The notes beneath the pieces were generated by a model. The model saw only the letters and a program-made list of their open reading frames with translations. It was not told the origin of the DNA and did not search any database. The position numbers and the translations under genes were made by a program. Positions 28,830 through 37,246 of a DNA stretch of 64,000 nucleotides are shown here, in pieces; the stretch's first letter is position 1, and each line of letters starts with the position of its first letter. The stretch is from Methylobacterium nodulans ORS 2060 (GTDB lineage Bacteria; Pseudomonadota; Alphaproteobacteria; Rhizobiales; Beijerinckiaceae), in contig NC_011894.1 in assembly GCF_000022085.1 (NCBI RefSeq), forward strand, positions 6,384,501-6,448,500, read 5' to 3'.

Positions 28830-29386
28830 TGCCTCCTTGCTCACGCTCCGCCCGGAGAAGACGCGCCTCATCCAGTTCGGCCGCTTCGCGGCAGCCACAC
28901 GGGTCCGGCATGGCTTGGGAAAACCGGAAACCTTCACCTTCCTTGGCTTCACCTTCGTCTGCGGCCGATCCCTCAGGGGCAGGTCTCTGCTCCTGCGGCT
29001 GACCTGCCGCGACCGGATGCGGGCGGAAGCTCAAAGACGTGGAGGAGCTGCGGCAACGGCGGCACCAGCCGATCCCCGTCCAGGGGGCGTGGCTTGCCCA
29101 GGTGATGAGCGGCTTCTTCAACTCTCACGCGGTGCCGACCAACCCTCGGGCACTCAGTGCACTCCGTGACACGGTGGTCGAACTCTGCCGCCGCTCGCTG
29201 CGGCGGTGCGGCGAGAGGGACATCACCACTTGGGCGCAGATAAGGAAGCTCGCCAACGACTGGGTGCCGGGGCTCCGCGTCCTCCATCCTTGGCCGAGCG
29301 AACGCTTCGCCGTCAAACACCTGAGGTGGGAGCCGAGTGCCCGAATTGAGCACCCTCGGATCTGTGCGGGAGGGGGCGCTCAGTGA
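28830..29386 (+). pseudogene. Group II intron reverse transcriptase/maturase, 3' part only
   Basis: 'RPEKTRLIQFGRFAAATRVR', 'GKPETFTFLGFTFVCGRS', then (after a one-base insertion near 29021) 'RRHQPIPVQGAWLAQVMSGF', 'AVPTNPRALSALRDTVVELC', 'RRSLRRC' and 'HPWPSERFAVKH'. This is the end of the RT thumb, domain X (maturase) and C-terminal tail of an alphaproteobacterial group II intron protein. The palm with the YADD box and all upstream RNA domains are missing. It is joined directly to the IS66-type remnant. Confidence 0.82.
29330..29362 (+). ncRNA. Group II intron domain V-like hairpin (remnant)
   Basis: 33 nt, 'GAGCCGAGTGC...CCTCGGATC', at the end of the intron ORF. It carries the AGC catalytic triad position and has the same length as the copy at 54611-54643. 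The distal stem is degraded relative to that copy. Domain VI and the intron end would follow around 29400. Confidence 0.6.
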
Positions 29387-29587
29387 TGGGCGTCCCCACC
29401 GCGATCCCTTCGCCCGCGAGGTGCCCGCTCGGGAGAACGCGCCCGAGACGCAAGTGCGTAATGGCGGTGACGACGGCGATCCTCTTGGCCAGGATCAATA
29501 AAGGTAAATAGCTCGAAAGCGCCATCACTCCGACGCAACACCGCCCAGGAGAGCACGTTGTTCTGAATCGGGACATCGGAGGCTGCC

Positions 29588-29773
29588 ATGTTCTTCCTCG
29601 TGACGGCGCAAGGTCAGGTCGGTGGGATTGCGGACCCCTGCCAGACGGTGGGGGAGGCTTTAGACCGGGCAGCTTTTTTGCTGAATAAACATTTTGTAAA
29701 CGTGTCAATCAAAGATCCCTCAGGGCGCAAATACACAATTAATGAGTTTAAAGCGGCGTACCATATAAACTAA
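29588..29773 (+). CDS. Small hypothetical protein
   Basis: 61 residues with an excellent ribosome-binding site (GGAGGCTGCC-ATG). Reads 'MFFLVTAQGQVGGIADPCQT' then 'ALDRAAFLLNKHFVNVSIKD'; natural composition, no signal peptide. Small proteins of this type occur in rhizobial accessory DNA (from memory), but no function can be named. It lies between the intron remnant and a 16-bp inverted-repeat pair. Confidence 0.55.
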   Translation: MFFLVTAQGQVGGIADPCQTVGEALDRAAFLLNKHFVNVSIKDPSGRKYTINEFKAAYHIN

Positions 29774-29962
29774 CCTATGACCTGCATCGGTGCGGACTTT
29801 AGATTAGAAGCGATCAACAGGAGCGACAGAATACCGATGAGGCTTGCATAAGACTCCGCAACCCGCGCCGAGCCTACGCCGAGAACGGCCAGGAGATCCC
29901 GCCGCCTACGATGAGCGAGGCTGCCCGGCGCGGGAGAGTCCTTTCATCCGCTCACCGGTATG

Positions 29963-30065
29963 ATGAGACCTGTGCGCGAAGCGCTCGAAGCACAACATCC
30001 GGGACCCGCCCGGCATGGCGAGGCACTATGAATGGTATCTTCGCGGAAGCGCGCACAGGTCTCAT
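29963..30065. repeat. Perfect 16-bp inverted repeats bounding 103 bp
   Basis: ATGAGACCTGTGCGCG (29963-29978) and its exact reverse complement (30050-30065) enclose 71 bp with no coding content. This is MITE-like in size and structure, or the ends of an IS that lost its interior. No target duplication is visible. The rest of 29774-30294 shows no feature. Confidence 0.55.
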
Positions 30066-30294
30066 AGTTTGTGGTTGAGTGTGGCCTGGAAGACTGCTGC
30101 AGCGATAAACATCTGCGTCGCAATGTGATTTTGCGTCTGCGTATGACGCGCAAGTGCATGCTGGTTCGCTCGTCGCGGCACTCGTAAGGCCGGTTGCGCG
30201 GTTTGGACTGCATTCCGGGGCGGACCAAGGCTTGCGACTGCCCTGCCAAATCAGTACCGAGATGCGGCAGGCGGTCCGAGAAAGGGTGGCTGGA

Positions 30295-31026
30295 ATGGGC
30301 GTGGATGTGTATGTGCTTGATTTCCTAGTCGGACTTTCATCTCTCTTGAAGAGATCGCTCGGCGATACACTCTGGTTGGGACGGCAAGGTTTTCACATTG
30401 GGCCAGAGCAAAGGCGCAGCGCTGAGGATGTTCTTCAACGTTACAATAGTCATCTCTCTTTCGATGACATTGCTGGAAAGACACATTTTTGCGAATCACT
30501 TTTTGTCTCTTTGGGAAGTTCCAGTATAAAATCTATGGATATCAGCTCATTCGAGGGGGCCGACATTATTCATGATTTGAACACACCTATTTCTGAAGAT
30601 AATTACAACACCTTTGACACTATCTTCGATGGCGGAACCCTTGAGCATGTATTTCACTTACCAAACGCGCTCGAAAATGTACGTAAAATGCTGAGGGTTG
30701 GTGGATTATTTATATCCGTAAATGCTGCCAACAACCAGCTTGGGCACGGGTTTTATCAGTTCAGCCCCGAACTGTTCTGGAGTTATTTTCGCGAGAGTGG
30801 AGATTTTGCGGTTGAGCGTATCATGCTGATGCCTTGCGCCGGGATGCCAAATGGCATGGATGCGCCAGATCCGGCTGTGACAGGACGTCGGGAGGAAATC
30901 GGATCGACCCCCTATCCCACATACCTGTTTGTTGCGGCTCGGAAGATTGGAGCTTCTGAAACTACGGGCACAACTCCACAGCAGAGCGATTATGCCGCGA
31001 TGTGGAAATGGCACGAAAAACCATAA
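30295..31026 (+). CDS. SAM-dependent methyltransferase (Methyltransf_11-like)
   Basis: 243 residues from the ATG at 30295, preceded by AAAGGG at proper spacing; in-frame ATGs at 30262 and 30154 would extend it. The fold is read from 'ESLFVSLGSSSIKSMDIS' (degenerate SAM loop), 'ADIIHDLNTPI', 'FDTIFDGGTLEHVFHLPNAL' (motif IV) and 'VRKMLRVGGLFISVNAANNQ' (motif V). This set is typical of small-molecule or sugar methyltransferases in capsule and O-antigen clusters. It is AT-rich, flanked by non-coding DNA, and not obviously in an operon. Confidence 0.72.
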   Translation: MGVDVYVLDFLVGLSSLLKRSLGDTLWLGRQGFHIGPEQRRSAEDVLQRYNSHLSFDDIAGKTHFCESLFVSLGSSSIKSMDISSFEGADIIHDLNTPISEDNYNTFDTIFDGGTLEHVFHLPNALENVRKMLRVGGLFISVNAANNQLGHGFYQFSPELFWSYFRESGDFAVERIMLMPCAGMPNGMDAPDPAVTGRREEIGSTPYPTYLFVAARKIGASETTGTTPQQSDYAAMWKWHEKP

Positions 31027-31671
31027 CGAGCTTGTCGCACCACGCGGACTCCCCGTCTCGCTTACGAGATAGGCTTCATCGAGTTCAGTCCCGCTCATGC
31101 CGCCCTGCCTCAGCACGAAACTCGGGAGTGAAACGCTTCTTCGGTTCGGATATCGGAGACCTCGTCCCTCACGGAAAGAGCCCTCCGCCTTTCTGGTGCA
31201 AGTACAGGTTGAGGAACGCGCCTTCGTCGTTTGGACGATGCGCTAGCGGTGTCTGGTGCGCAACTATGAGGTGCGCTGCGATGTCTCCGAGGCTATGCTC
31301 TGGCTTAGTATGGGCAGCCCTTTCCTGCGCCGCATTAGCCGCCCATAGCCATTCTCAAACGGGCACTAAATCCTGTAAGTTTCTGAGCAACTTCAATTAC
31401 GAAATTCATCTGATAAAGAATCGTCTAATACCAAAACCAGCTGCAAAGCCTGACATTAATGTACGAAAAGGAAATATCATGGTTGCACCAGCAGAGCGCA
31501 CCGACACATTCGTTCACCGCACATTGGCGGCCACGTGAAGCAAGTTTTGTCTTTAATCGCGTTGGCTCACGTGTTTGGAGGCAATAGCCAGTCTCGGTGT
31601 TGCGTTGTCGAGCGACTGGTGCCATGGCTGCCGGGGCACACGCCCCGAGCGTAACTTCCTGAGGATCGGAC
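31027..31671. other. Intergenic, no gene recognised
   Basis: 645 bp. A long open frame on the plus strand (31002-31538) overlaps the preceding gene and has no domain or ribosome-binding site. The last 20 bp carry 'cctgaggatcggac', the ribosome-binding region of the next gene. Confidence 0.3.
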
Positions 31672-33330
31672 ATGGTTAGCAAACGCCGCGATGTCATTGA
31701 GACGATTCGAAAGATGCACCTACTTGCGCAGAGCGCCATAAAGGCTGCGCCGAATTTATACCCGATGACGGTGGCTCTGACGCAGCGCGTCAGCAAGCCG
31801 GAGACATGGTTCAGCGATACGATCGAATCCTGGCAGAAAGCTTTCGATGCGTCTCTTATGGAGAGTGCGAAGCCGGCCCGCGGCGACGAGATCCCCGCAA
31901 TCCGCCATCGCATTTGGTTGACCAATCCGGCTAAGCCGTCGTTTCCTAAAGAGCGCTTCCTGAATCTCGCTGCTGAGCAGATCCAGTCGGAAGATGGTGA
32001 ATGGCAGAACATTTTTTGGACAAATTCATATGAAGTTGAAATCTATATAAAAGGATTCTTTGCCGCAAGAGGGCTCACAGGTCAACTCATGCGCATGGAA
32101 AGTTTCGCGCAACACTCAGTCTATCCGAAGCTTGAAGCGCTTGTAAGCAACAAGCGCTTCGTTCTGGCCGCTGATCTGCTCCGTATGCTCGTCGTCAATC
32201 GTATGGGCGGGCTTTATACGGACCTTGGGATCACCGTCTCTCCCGATATCCGCGCAGCTATCCTCAGTTCACGTTACACGCTCATTCTTGCCGAGAATGG
32301 TTTCTGTCAGTCAAGCCTTTTTGCCTCTGGCCCACGATCCGACCTGACCGAGTTGATGCTTGCGGTTGCCACCGTCCCGGAGGCGATGCCGCGCGATGTC
32401 GTGCGCATGTCGCCACATCTCACAGCCATGGAGGAGGTCAATATTTTCGCGGGCCCGATGTTGACGGCGCTCGCTCTGCTGTTCCTCGCTGATGACGACC
32501 GGATTTTCGTGGTGACTGGCAGCGAAGGGATGGTCAACTGGGAGTCAACAGCGTCTTGGTACGGTGAAGAAACAAAATTTGGAAATGGTGTTATTCTTAA
32601 CTCGGAACCGCTTTTCGTTACAGAAGACACATATCGGGCCCACGAAAGCCGCGTGAGCTCGGATTTCTTTTCATCTGTTGGCGGCAGCGCCATAGCGCTG
32701 AAGCTCGAAATACTTATGTTTCTATATCCCTATTTCTTCAAAAATCCAACAAAGACGTGCGAGGTATTCTATTATCAAGAAAGCGACAAGGCACTTGCAT
32801 GGCATAACTACTCATATTTCTACCATTTCATTTTACGGAAATATCGAAACCACGGCGCTAAGCTGCTGGAAGTCGGTATTGGAACCAATTACGAGGACGT
32901 TCCTTCCTCAATGGGACCGACCGGGGTGCCCGGTGCGTCACTTCGCGGCTGGCGTGAATTTCTAGGTGACGGCCACGTGTTCGGCGCTGACGTTGACCGC
33001 CGCATCCTTTTCTCATCGCGATCAATCGATACATTCTTCGTTGATCAGTGTGATGCACACACCATCGGCCAGATGTGGGAGCGGATCGGTCAGCCCCTAG
33101 ACGTCGTAGTCGACGATGGCCTCCATGAGTTTAGCGCGAACCTCCGGTTTTTTGAGAACTCAAAGGACCACGTGAAGCCCGGCGGCATCTTCATCCTTGA
33201 GGATGTTGCATACCACGAAATTCCGATGTGGCGCGACTACATCCTTAACGCTGGGCGCGAAGGCTGTATAGTCAAGATCCCGAATGGCGCCAACGATAGA
33301 GATAATTGTCTCGTGTTCTTCCCGTTCTAA
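31672..33330 (+). CDS. GT32-like glycosyltransferase fused to a class I methyltransferase
   Basis: 552 residues. N-terminal half (~75-330): 'IPAIRHRIWLTNPAKPSFPK', 'WQNIFWTNSYEVEIYI', 'FVLAADLLRMLVVNRMGGLY', the pattern of GT32/TcdA-TcdB-like glycosyltransferases, in which 'A.D..R..L....GG.Y.D' leads to the DXD metal site. Here the site reads 'YTDLG', so the second Asp of DXD is missing. C-terminal half (~385-552): 'KLLEVGIGTNYEDVPSS', 'GHVFGADVDRRILF', 'DVVVDDGLHEFSANLRFFEN', 'PGGIFILEDV', a SAM methyltransferase of the TylF/cephalosporin-hydroxylase-like type. Transfer followed by methylation of the same sugar is a natural reading. The altered DXD may mean a different metal site or lost activity. 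Confidence 0.7.
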   Translation: MVSKRRDVIETIRKMHLLAQSAIKAAPNLYPMTVALTQRVSKPETWFSDTIESWQKAFDASLMESAKPARGDEIPAIRHRIWLTNPAKPSFPKERFLNLAAEQIQSEDGEWQNIFWTNSYEVEIYIKGFFAARGLTGQLMRMESFAQHSVYPKLEALVSNKRFVLAADLLRMLVVNRMGGLYTDLGITVSPDIRAAILSSRYTLILAENGFCQSSLFASGPRSDLTELMLAVATVPEAMPRDVVRMSPHLTAMEEVNIFAGPMLTALALLFLADDDRIFVVTGSEGMVNWESTASWYGEETKFGNGVILNSEPLFVTEDTYRAHESRVSSDFFSSVGGSAIALKLEILMFLYPYFFKNPTKTCEVFYYQESDKALAWHNYSYFYHFILRKYRNHGAKLLEVGIGTNYEDVPSSMGPTGVPGASLRGWREFLGDGHVFGADVDRRILFSSRSIDTFFVDQCDAHTIGQMWERIGQPLDVVVDDGLHEFSANLRFFENSKDHVKPGGIFILEDVAYHEIPMWRDYILNAGREGCIVKIPNGANDRDNCLVFFPF

Positions 33331-33472
33331 AGTTGCACGACAAATAACAAAGCCCACTGCACCTGTGAGCCGGGTGAGCTGAAGGTTATGTTGGATGCAT
33401 GGAGCGGCAGGAGGCCACACCATGGGCCTCAGGGCTACCTCCATTTTGCCGATTAATCTCTGAAACGACGAA

Positions 33473-33503
33473 GCCCGCCCGGTAGGCCGTCGGGCGGGTT
33501 CAT
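33473..33503 (+). terminator. Putative rho-independent terminator
   Basis: CCCGCCCG / 9-nt loop / CGGGCGGG followed by 'ttcattt', 143 bp after the stop of the GT32-like gene. It is strong by stem, weak by T-tract. No gene is seen elsewhere in 33331-33746. Confidence 0.55.
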
Positions 33504-33746
33504 TTGAGGAACGAGTGCCTGGGTTGCCAAGGGGTCAGGAGCCCTCTCTGATTCGGATCGTTGAGGCAAGCAACTCCTGATCATCATCAGTCCCGGATGT
33601 ATTGCACCCGCGGGTCGCGCGCTTCTCTTCGCGGTGACGCTGAAGGCCCGCCGCATGATGGGATCAGAAGAGTGATATAGAGTGATATACCGCGCCTCCG
33701 CGAGAAATCCGTTTTCAAGCGGGAAGGGACGAGATTCCCTTTTGGG

Positions 33747-33911
33747 ATGGCGGGTGATTTGCTGAGTCCGGAGGACTGGGTCTTTTCCTTGCGGATGATG
33801 CGTCAGCAGACGAACAGCGCGGCTCACCGGCGGATGAACGTGCTGTTGCTGCTGGATGACGGCTGGGCGGTGGCCCGGGTCTGCGAGGCGCTGTTTATCG
33901 ACGAGGGGACG
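33747..33911 (+). pseudogene. IS630-type transposase N-terminal fragment
   Basis: Starts 'MAGDLLSPEDWVFSLRMMRQ', then 'MNVLLLLDDGWAVARVCEAL' and 'FIDEGT', the first helix-turn-helix of an IS630 subgroup. It is cut in mid-helix at ~33911, where an IS66-type left end begins ('GGGTAATTACCCA'). The frame continues by chance into that DNA to 34004. Confidence 0.65.
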
Positions 33912-34080
33912 GGTAATTACCCACGGGGTGTGCTGGGCGGGGCGCTGACGCGCCGGGCGCCTGTGCCCGGAGCCCCGCTCCTTGCCGGGAGCGGATTTCA
34001 CTGATTCCCTCGTGAGATGGGTCGCAGCGAGCTTGAGCGCTTGAGCAAGGAGGAGCTGATCGAGCTGGTGCTGCGCGGGA
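33912..34080 (+). pseudogene. IS66-type left end and transposase N-terminus, remnant
   Basis: 'GGTAATTACCCACGGGGTG' and a divergent leader, then 'MGRSELERLSKEELIELVLR' (about 34018-34077). It stops where IS256-like sequence begins. Fourth copy of this end in the window, with a leader different from the other three. Confidence 0.65.
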
Positions 34081-34089
34081 CCGTCGGGA

Positions 34090-34438
34090 ATTCCGTGTGT
34101 GGGCGGGCATGATGGGACCGCAGGAGATTGCCCACGGCCGCCGCAAAGCCCCCAGCATCCCCGATGCCCTGCTCGATCAGCTGCTTGCGGGCGCTGATCC
34201 GAAGACCGCCTTCGACCCCGGCGGCCTGCTCGACGGCCTCAAGAAGGCCTTGGCCGAACGCGCTCTGAACGCGGAGATGGACCACCATCTCGCCGGCTAG
34301 GACGGGACCGGCAACAGCCGCAACGGCTACGGCACCAAGACCGTCACCACCGAGACCGGCAATTCGAGCTCGCCGTCCCGCGTGACCGTCACGCCAGCTT
34401 CGACCCGCAGCTCATTGCCAAGTACCAAAGGCGCTTTC
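34090..34438 (+). pseudogene. IS256-family transposase N-terminal remnant
   Basis: 'APSIPDALLDQLLAGADPKT', 'GLLDGLKKALAERALNAEMD', 'HHLAG*', then frameshifted 'DGTGNSRNGYGTKTVTTETG' and 'ASFDPQLIAKYQRRF': the conserved start of IS256 (mutator-type) transposases. It is interrupted at 34438 by the intact IS66 element. The remainder is not found on the far side. Confidence 0.75.
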
Positions 34439-34481
34439 GTAAGCGTCGTTTTGGAGGCACCTTTCGGGAGCTCGGCTGAGC

Positions 34482-34946
34482 ATGGGATACGGAGCGGGTC
34501 AGGAGCTCCGTCCTATGTCGATGTCAGAGCGTATGGCTATGTCGGAGCCGGTCCGGCGCCTGGAGCTGTTCACCGGGGCCGGCCGGCGGCGGACGTGGTC
34601 GGAGGATGAGAAGGCGGCCATTGTCGCCGAGAGCGAGGCGCCGAACACCTCGATCAGCGCGGTAGCGCGCCGGCATGGCCTGAGCGCCTCGCAGCTGTTC
34701 ACGTGGCGGCGCTTGGCGCGCCAAGCGGCGATGGATGATCAGCAGGCCGAGCTGCGGTTCGTGCCGGCCGTGCTGATCTCGGAACCGCAGGAGCCGGCGT
34801 GTGCAGAGACGAGCCCCAAGCCGCGTTGGCGCCACGGCTGTCACGGCATTGAGGTCGAAGTAGCTGGCGCCACGGTCCGCATCGGCGGGGAGGCGAGCGA
34901 GGCTCAGATTGCGGCGGTGATCCGGGCGCTGAAGGTCTCGGCATGA
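34482..34946 (+). CDS. tnpA: IS66 accessory protein TnpA
   Basis: 154 residues; a start at 34515 is also possible. The helix-turn-helix 'TWSEDEKAAIVAESEAPNTS' + 'ISAVARRHGLSASQLFTWRR' (~35-75) is diagnostic of the IS66 orf1/TnpA family. The C-terminal 'HGCHGIEVEVAGATVRIGGE' is the conserved beta strand. TnpA is needed with TnpB and TnpC for full IS66 transposition. Confidence 0.88.
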   Translation: MGYGAGQELRPMSMSERMAMSEPVRRLELFTGAGRRRTWSEDEKAAIVAESEAPNTSISAVARRHGLSASQLFTWRRLARQAAMDDQQAELRFVPAVLISEPQEPACAETSPKPRWRHGCHGIEVEVAGATVRIGGEASEAQIAAVIRALKVSA

Positions 34947-35299
34947 TCGGGCCGGCTGGGACAGTGCGCGTGATGCTGGCGACGCGGCCGGTGGACTTCC
35001 GCAAAGGTATCGACGGGCTGGCCGCGCTGGTGCGCGAGGCGATGGGCGCGGATCCGTTCTCCGGCACGGTCTATGTGTTCCGCTCGAAGCGGGCAGATCG
35101 GACCAAGCTTTTGTTCTGGGATGGAAGCGGGGTGGTTCTCGCGGCCAAGCGTCTGGAGGACGGTCAATTCTGCTGGCCGAAGGCTCAGGACGGCGTCGTG
35201 CGCCTCACGGCTGCGCAGCTCTCGGCCCTGCTCGAAGGGCTGGACTGGAAGCGTGTCCACGAGGCTCGTCAGGTGAGCGCGCCAGCGGTGGCAGGCTGA
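34943..35299 (+). CDS. tnpB: IS66 accessory protein TnpB (Orf2)
   Basis: 118 residues, start overlapping the tnpA stop. 'RVMLATRPVDFRKGIDGLAA', 'DPFSGTVYVFRSKRADRTKL' and 'FWDGSGVVLAAKRLEDGQF' are the family signature. At full length it is intact. It is an IS66 accessory protein, not the unrelated IS200/IS605 TnpB nuclease. Confidence 0.92.
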   Translation: MIGPAGTVRVMLATRPVDFRKGIDGLAALVREAMGADPFSGTVYVFRSKRADRTKLLFWDGSGVVLAAKRLEDGQFCWPKAQDGVVRLTAAQLSALLEGLDWKRVHEARQVSAPAVAG

Positions 35300-35366
35300 G
35301 CAAAAAGAACGGCGCGAGGGGACGTCGTACTGGTAAGTGGCTGAGTGATCTGATCTAATCCGCTTT

Positions 35367-36884
35367 GTGGCTGCGCCTGCTTCACCCTCGCCCGACGATC
35401 CCGAGACGCTCAAGGCGCTGCTCGCCGAGGAGCGGGCCGAGAACGAGCGGCTGCGCCAGATCATCAAGGCGATGCAGCGTCATCGCTTCGGCCGTCGCGC
35501 CGAGAGCCTGCCCGAGGACCAGCTCCTGCTCGGGCTGGAGGAGGCCGAGCAGGTCGAAGCCGAGGGTCTTGCGGCCGAGGAAACCGCGCCGGCGGTGAGG
35601 GCCGAGCGTACAGCGCGCCGGCGCAACAATCGCGGGGCCCTGCCCGCCCATCTGCCGCGCGTCGAGCGCGTGGTCGACATCGAGAGCCCCGTCTGCCCCT
35701 GCTGCTCGGGCAGCCTGCACCGGATCGGCGAGGACGTGTCCGAGCGCCTCGACATCGTACCGGCCCAAGTCCGGGTCATTGTGATCCGGCGCCCGCGTTA
35801 CGCGTGCCGTGCCTGCGAGGCTATTGTGCTGCAGGCGTCCGCGCCGGCGCGGCTGATCGAGGGCGGGTTGCCCACCGACGACCTCGTCGCGCACGTGCTC
35901 GTCGCCAAGTACGCCGACCACCTGCCACTCTATCGTCAGGCACAGATCTTCGCGCGTCAGGGCATAGCTCTCGACCGCTCGACGCTCGCGGATTGGGTCG
36001 GCCGTGCTGCGTTCCTGCTGCGGCCGGTCCACGCGCGGCTGCTGGGGAGGCTGAAGGCTTCGGGCAAGCTGTTTGCCGACGAGACCAGCGCGCCGGTGCT
36101 CGATCCCGGACGCGGCCGCACCAAGACAGGCCAGCTCTGGGCGTATGCCCGCGACGACCGGCCCTGGGGCGGCACCGATCCGCCGGGCGTTGCCTACGTC
36201 TACGCACCCGACCGCACGGCCAAGCAGCCCATCGCGCATCTTGCCGGCTTCCGGGGCGTGCTGCAGGTCGATGGCTATGACGGCTACAAGGCGCTGGCCA
36301 GGCAAGGCGAGGTCCGGCTCGCCTACTGCTGGAGCCATGTACGGCGGGCGTTCTACGATCTTGATGGGCCGATCGCGGCCGAGGTGCTCACGCGCATCGC
36401 GGGCCTTTACCGGATCGAGGCCGAGATCCGCGGCCGTCCTGCCGAGGAGCGCCGCACCGCACGTCAGGCGCGCAGCCGTCCCATCCTGGAGGCCCTAGAG
36501 CCCTGGCTGCGGGAGAAGCTCGCCCTCATCAGCCAGAAGAGCAAGCTGGCCGAAGCGATCCGCTACGCGCTGAGCCGCTGGGCTGGCCTGAGCCTGTTCC
36601 TCGATGACGGGCGGGTCGAACTCGACACCAACGTGGTCGAGCGCGCGATCCGTCCCCTGGCCCTGACGAGAAAGAATGCTCTCTTCGCCGGCTCGGATGG
36701 CGGGGCCGCGCACTGGGCGGTGATCGCCTCGCTGATCGAGACCTGCAAGCTCACGGGCGTCGGACCACAGGCCTATCTTGCCGACGTGATCACCCGCATC
36801 ATCGAGGGCCATCCCAACAGCCGCATCGACGAGCTGCTGCCCTGGGCCTACCCGGTCACGCCCACGCTCAGGGATGTGGCCTGA
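35367..36884 (+). CDS. tnpC: IS66 transposase TnpC
   Basis: 505 residues from a GTG. N-terminal coiled coil ('LLAEERAENERLRQIIKAMQ'), zinc finger ('DIESPVCPCCSGSLHRIGED', 'YACRACEA'), then the DDE core: 'KLFADETSAPVLDPGRGRTK' (Asp), 'LQVDGYDGYKAL' (Asp), 'LDTNVVERAIRPLALTRKNA' (Glu). The C-terminal 'SRIDELLPWAYPV' closes the family. All parts are present, so this copy may be active. Confidence 0.93.
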   Translation: MAAPASPSPDDPETLKALLAEERAENERLRQIIKAMQRHRFGRRAESLPEDQLLLGLEEAEQVEAEGLAAEETAPAVRAERTARRRNNRGALPAHLPRVERVVDIESPVCPCCSGSLHRIGEDVSERLDIVPAQVRVIVIRRPRYACRACEAIVLQASAPARLIEGGLPTDDLVAHVLVAKYADHLPLYRQAQIFARQGIALDRSTLADWVGRAAFLLRPVHARLLGRLKASGKLFADETSAPVLDPGRGRTKTGQLWAYARDDRPWGGTDPPGVAYVYAPDRTAKQPIAHLAGFRGVLQVDGYDGYKALARQGEVRLAYCWSHVRRAFYDLDGPIAAEVLTRIAGLYRIEAEIRGRPAEERRTARQARSRPILEALEPWLREKLALISQKSKLAEAIRYALSRWAGLSLFLDDGRVELDTNVVERAIRPLALTRKNALFAGSDGGAAHWAVIASLIETCKLTGVGPQAYLADVITRIIEGHPNSRIDELLPWAYPVTPTLRDVA

Positions 36885-36897
36885 GGAAGACGCTTAC

Positions 36898-36984
36898 ATC
36901 CGAACGGCCGCATTGACGAGTTGCGGCCTTGGGCCTACCCGCGCGCACAAGCCCTCAGAGCCGTGGCCTGATGGCAGCGCTTAC
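36898..36984 (+). repeat. Tail of a second, divergent IS66 element
   Basis: Eighty-odd bases that repeat, with differences, the end of tnpC plus the right terminus: 'CGCATTGACGAGTTGCGGCC' matches CGCATCGACGAGCTGCTGCC, and both runs end in GCTTAC. It encodes 'GRIDELRPWAYPRAQALRAV' in place of 'SRIDELLPWAYPVTPTLRDV'. It is therefore the right end of a different IS66, in tandem with the intact one. Confidence 0.7.
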
Positions 36985-37246
36985 AATGCGCCGTCGCACC
37001 GTCTCGGTACTCACGCCAAGCGCTGTGGCACTCGTGGGCAGCATCTCCCCCTGGTGGGCAGCCCAGACGAGGCGGGCGCGCTCAACCCGGCGGGCTTCGG
37101 CCGTCCGTGAGAGGGCCAAACACTCCACCGCGGACACCTCCTCGGCCGCCTGCGCGCAGGCAAACAGGGGGACCACCCATGGCCCATCTCCCCACCAGGA
37201 ACAGCCATCATCATACCTCAAAACGTGCCGGATGAACCACTTAGCT
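36985..37246 (-). pseudogene. IS630-type transposase N-terminal remnant
   Basis: Minus strand: 'SAVECLALSRTAEARRVERA', 'QGEMLPTSATALGVSTETVR', 'RRIVSAA', an IS630 N-terminal helix-turn-helix. Its outer end is the terminal repeat (~37227-37246) shared with 25520-25541. The DDE half is absent, replaced by IS66 ends. It may belong to the same IS family whose C-terminal half survives at 24980-25541. Confidence 0.65.
37227..37246. repeat. IS630-type terminal repeat (copy 2)
   Basis: 'TGCCGGATGAACCACTTAGC', same as copy 1. On the minus strand the adjoining gene reads into it and stops at its TAA. Confidence 0.8.

Larger units (their letters stand above)
34439..36897 (+). mobile_element. Complete IS66-family insertion sequence
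   Basis: Left end GTAAGCGTCGTTTTGG at 34439, right end GAAGACGCTTAC at 36897: the GTAAGCG termini typical of IS66. It contains intact tnpA, tnpB and tnpC in order, with a tnpA/tnpB ATGA overlap. No 8-bp target duplication is visible (gcgctttc on the left, atccgaac on the right), so a deletion or rearrangement followed insertion. It is the only IS in the window with all genes open. Confidence 0.85.

Noticed and set aside
28830..29386. Reverse transcriptase considered as a retron or DRT defence system
   Set aside because: Only the thumb, domain X and tail are present, with a domain V hairpin: a group II intron remnant.
34943..35299. TnpB considered as an RNA-guided nuclease (IS200/IS605 type)
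   Set aside because: It is the 118-residue IS66 Orf2 family, with no RuvC motifs.
35382..36338. 318-codon minus-strand frame inside tnpC
   Set aside because: Antisense shadow of the IS66 transposase.
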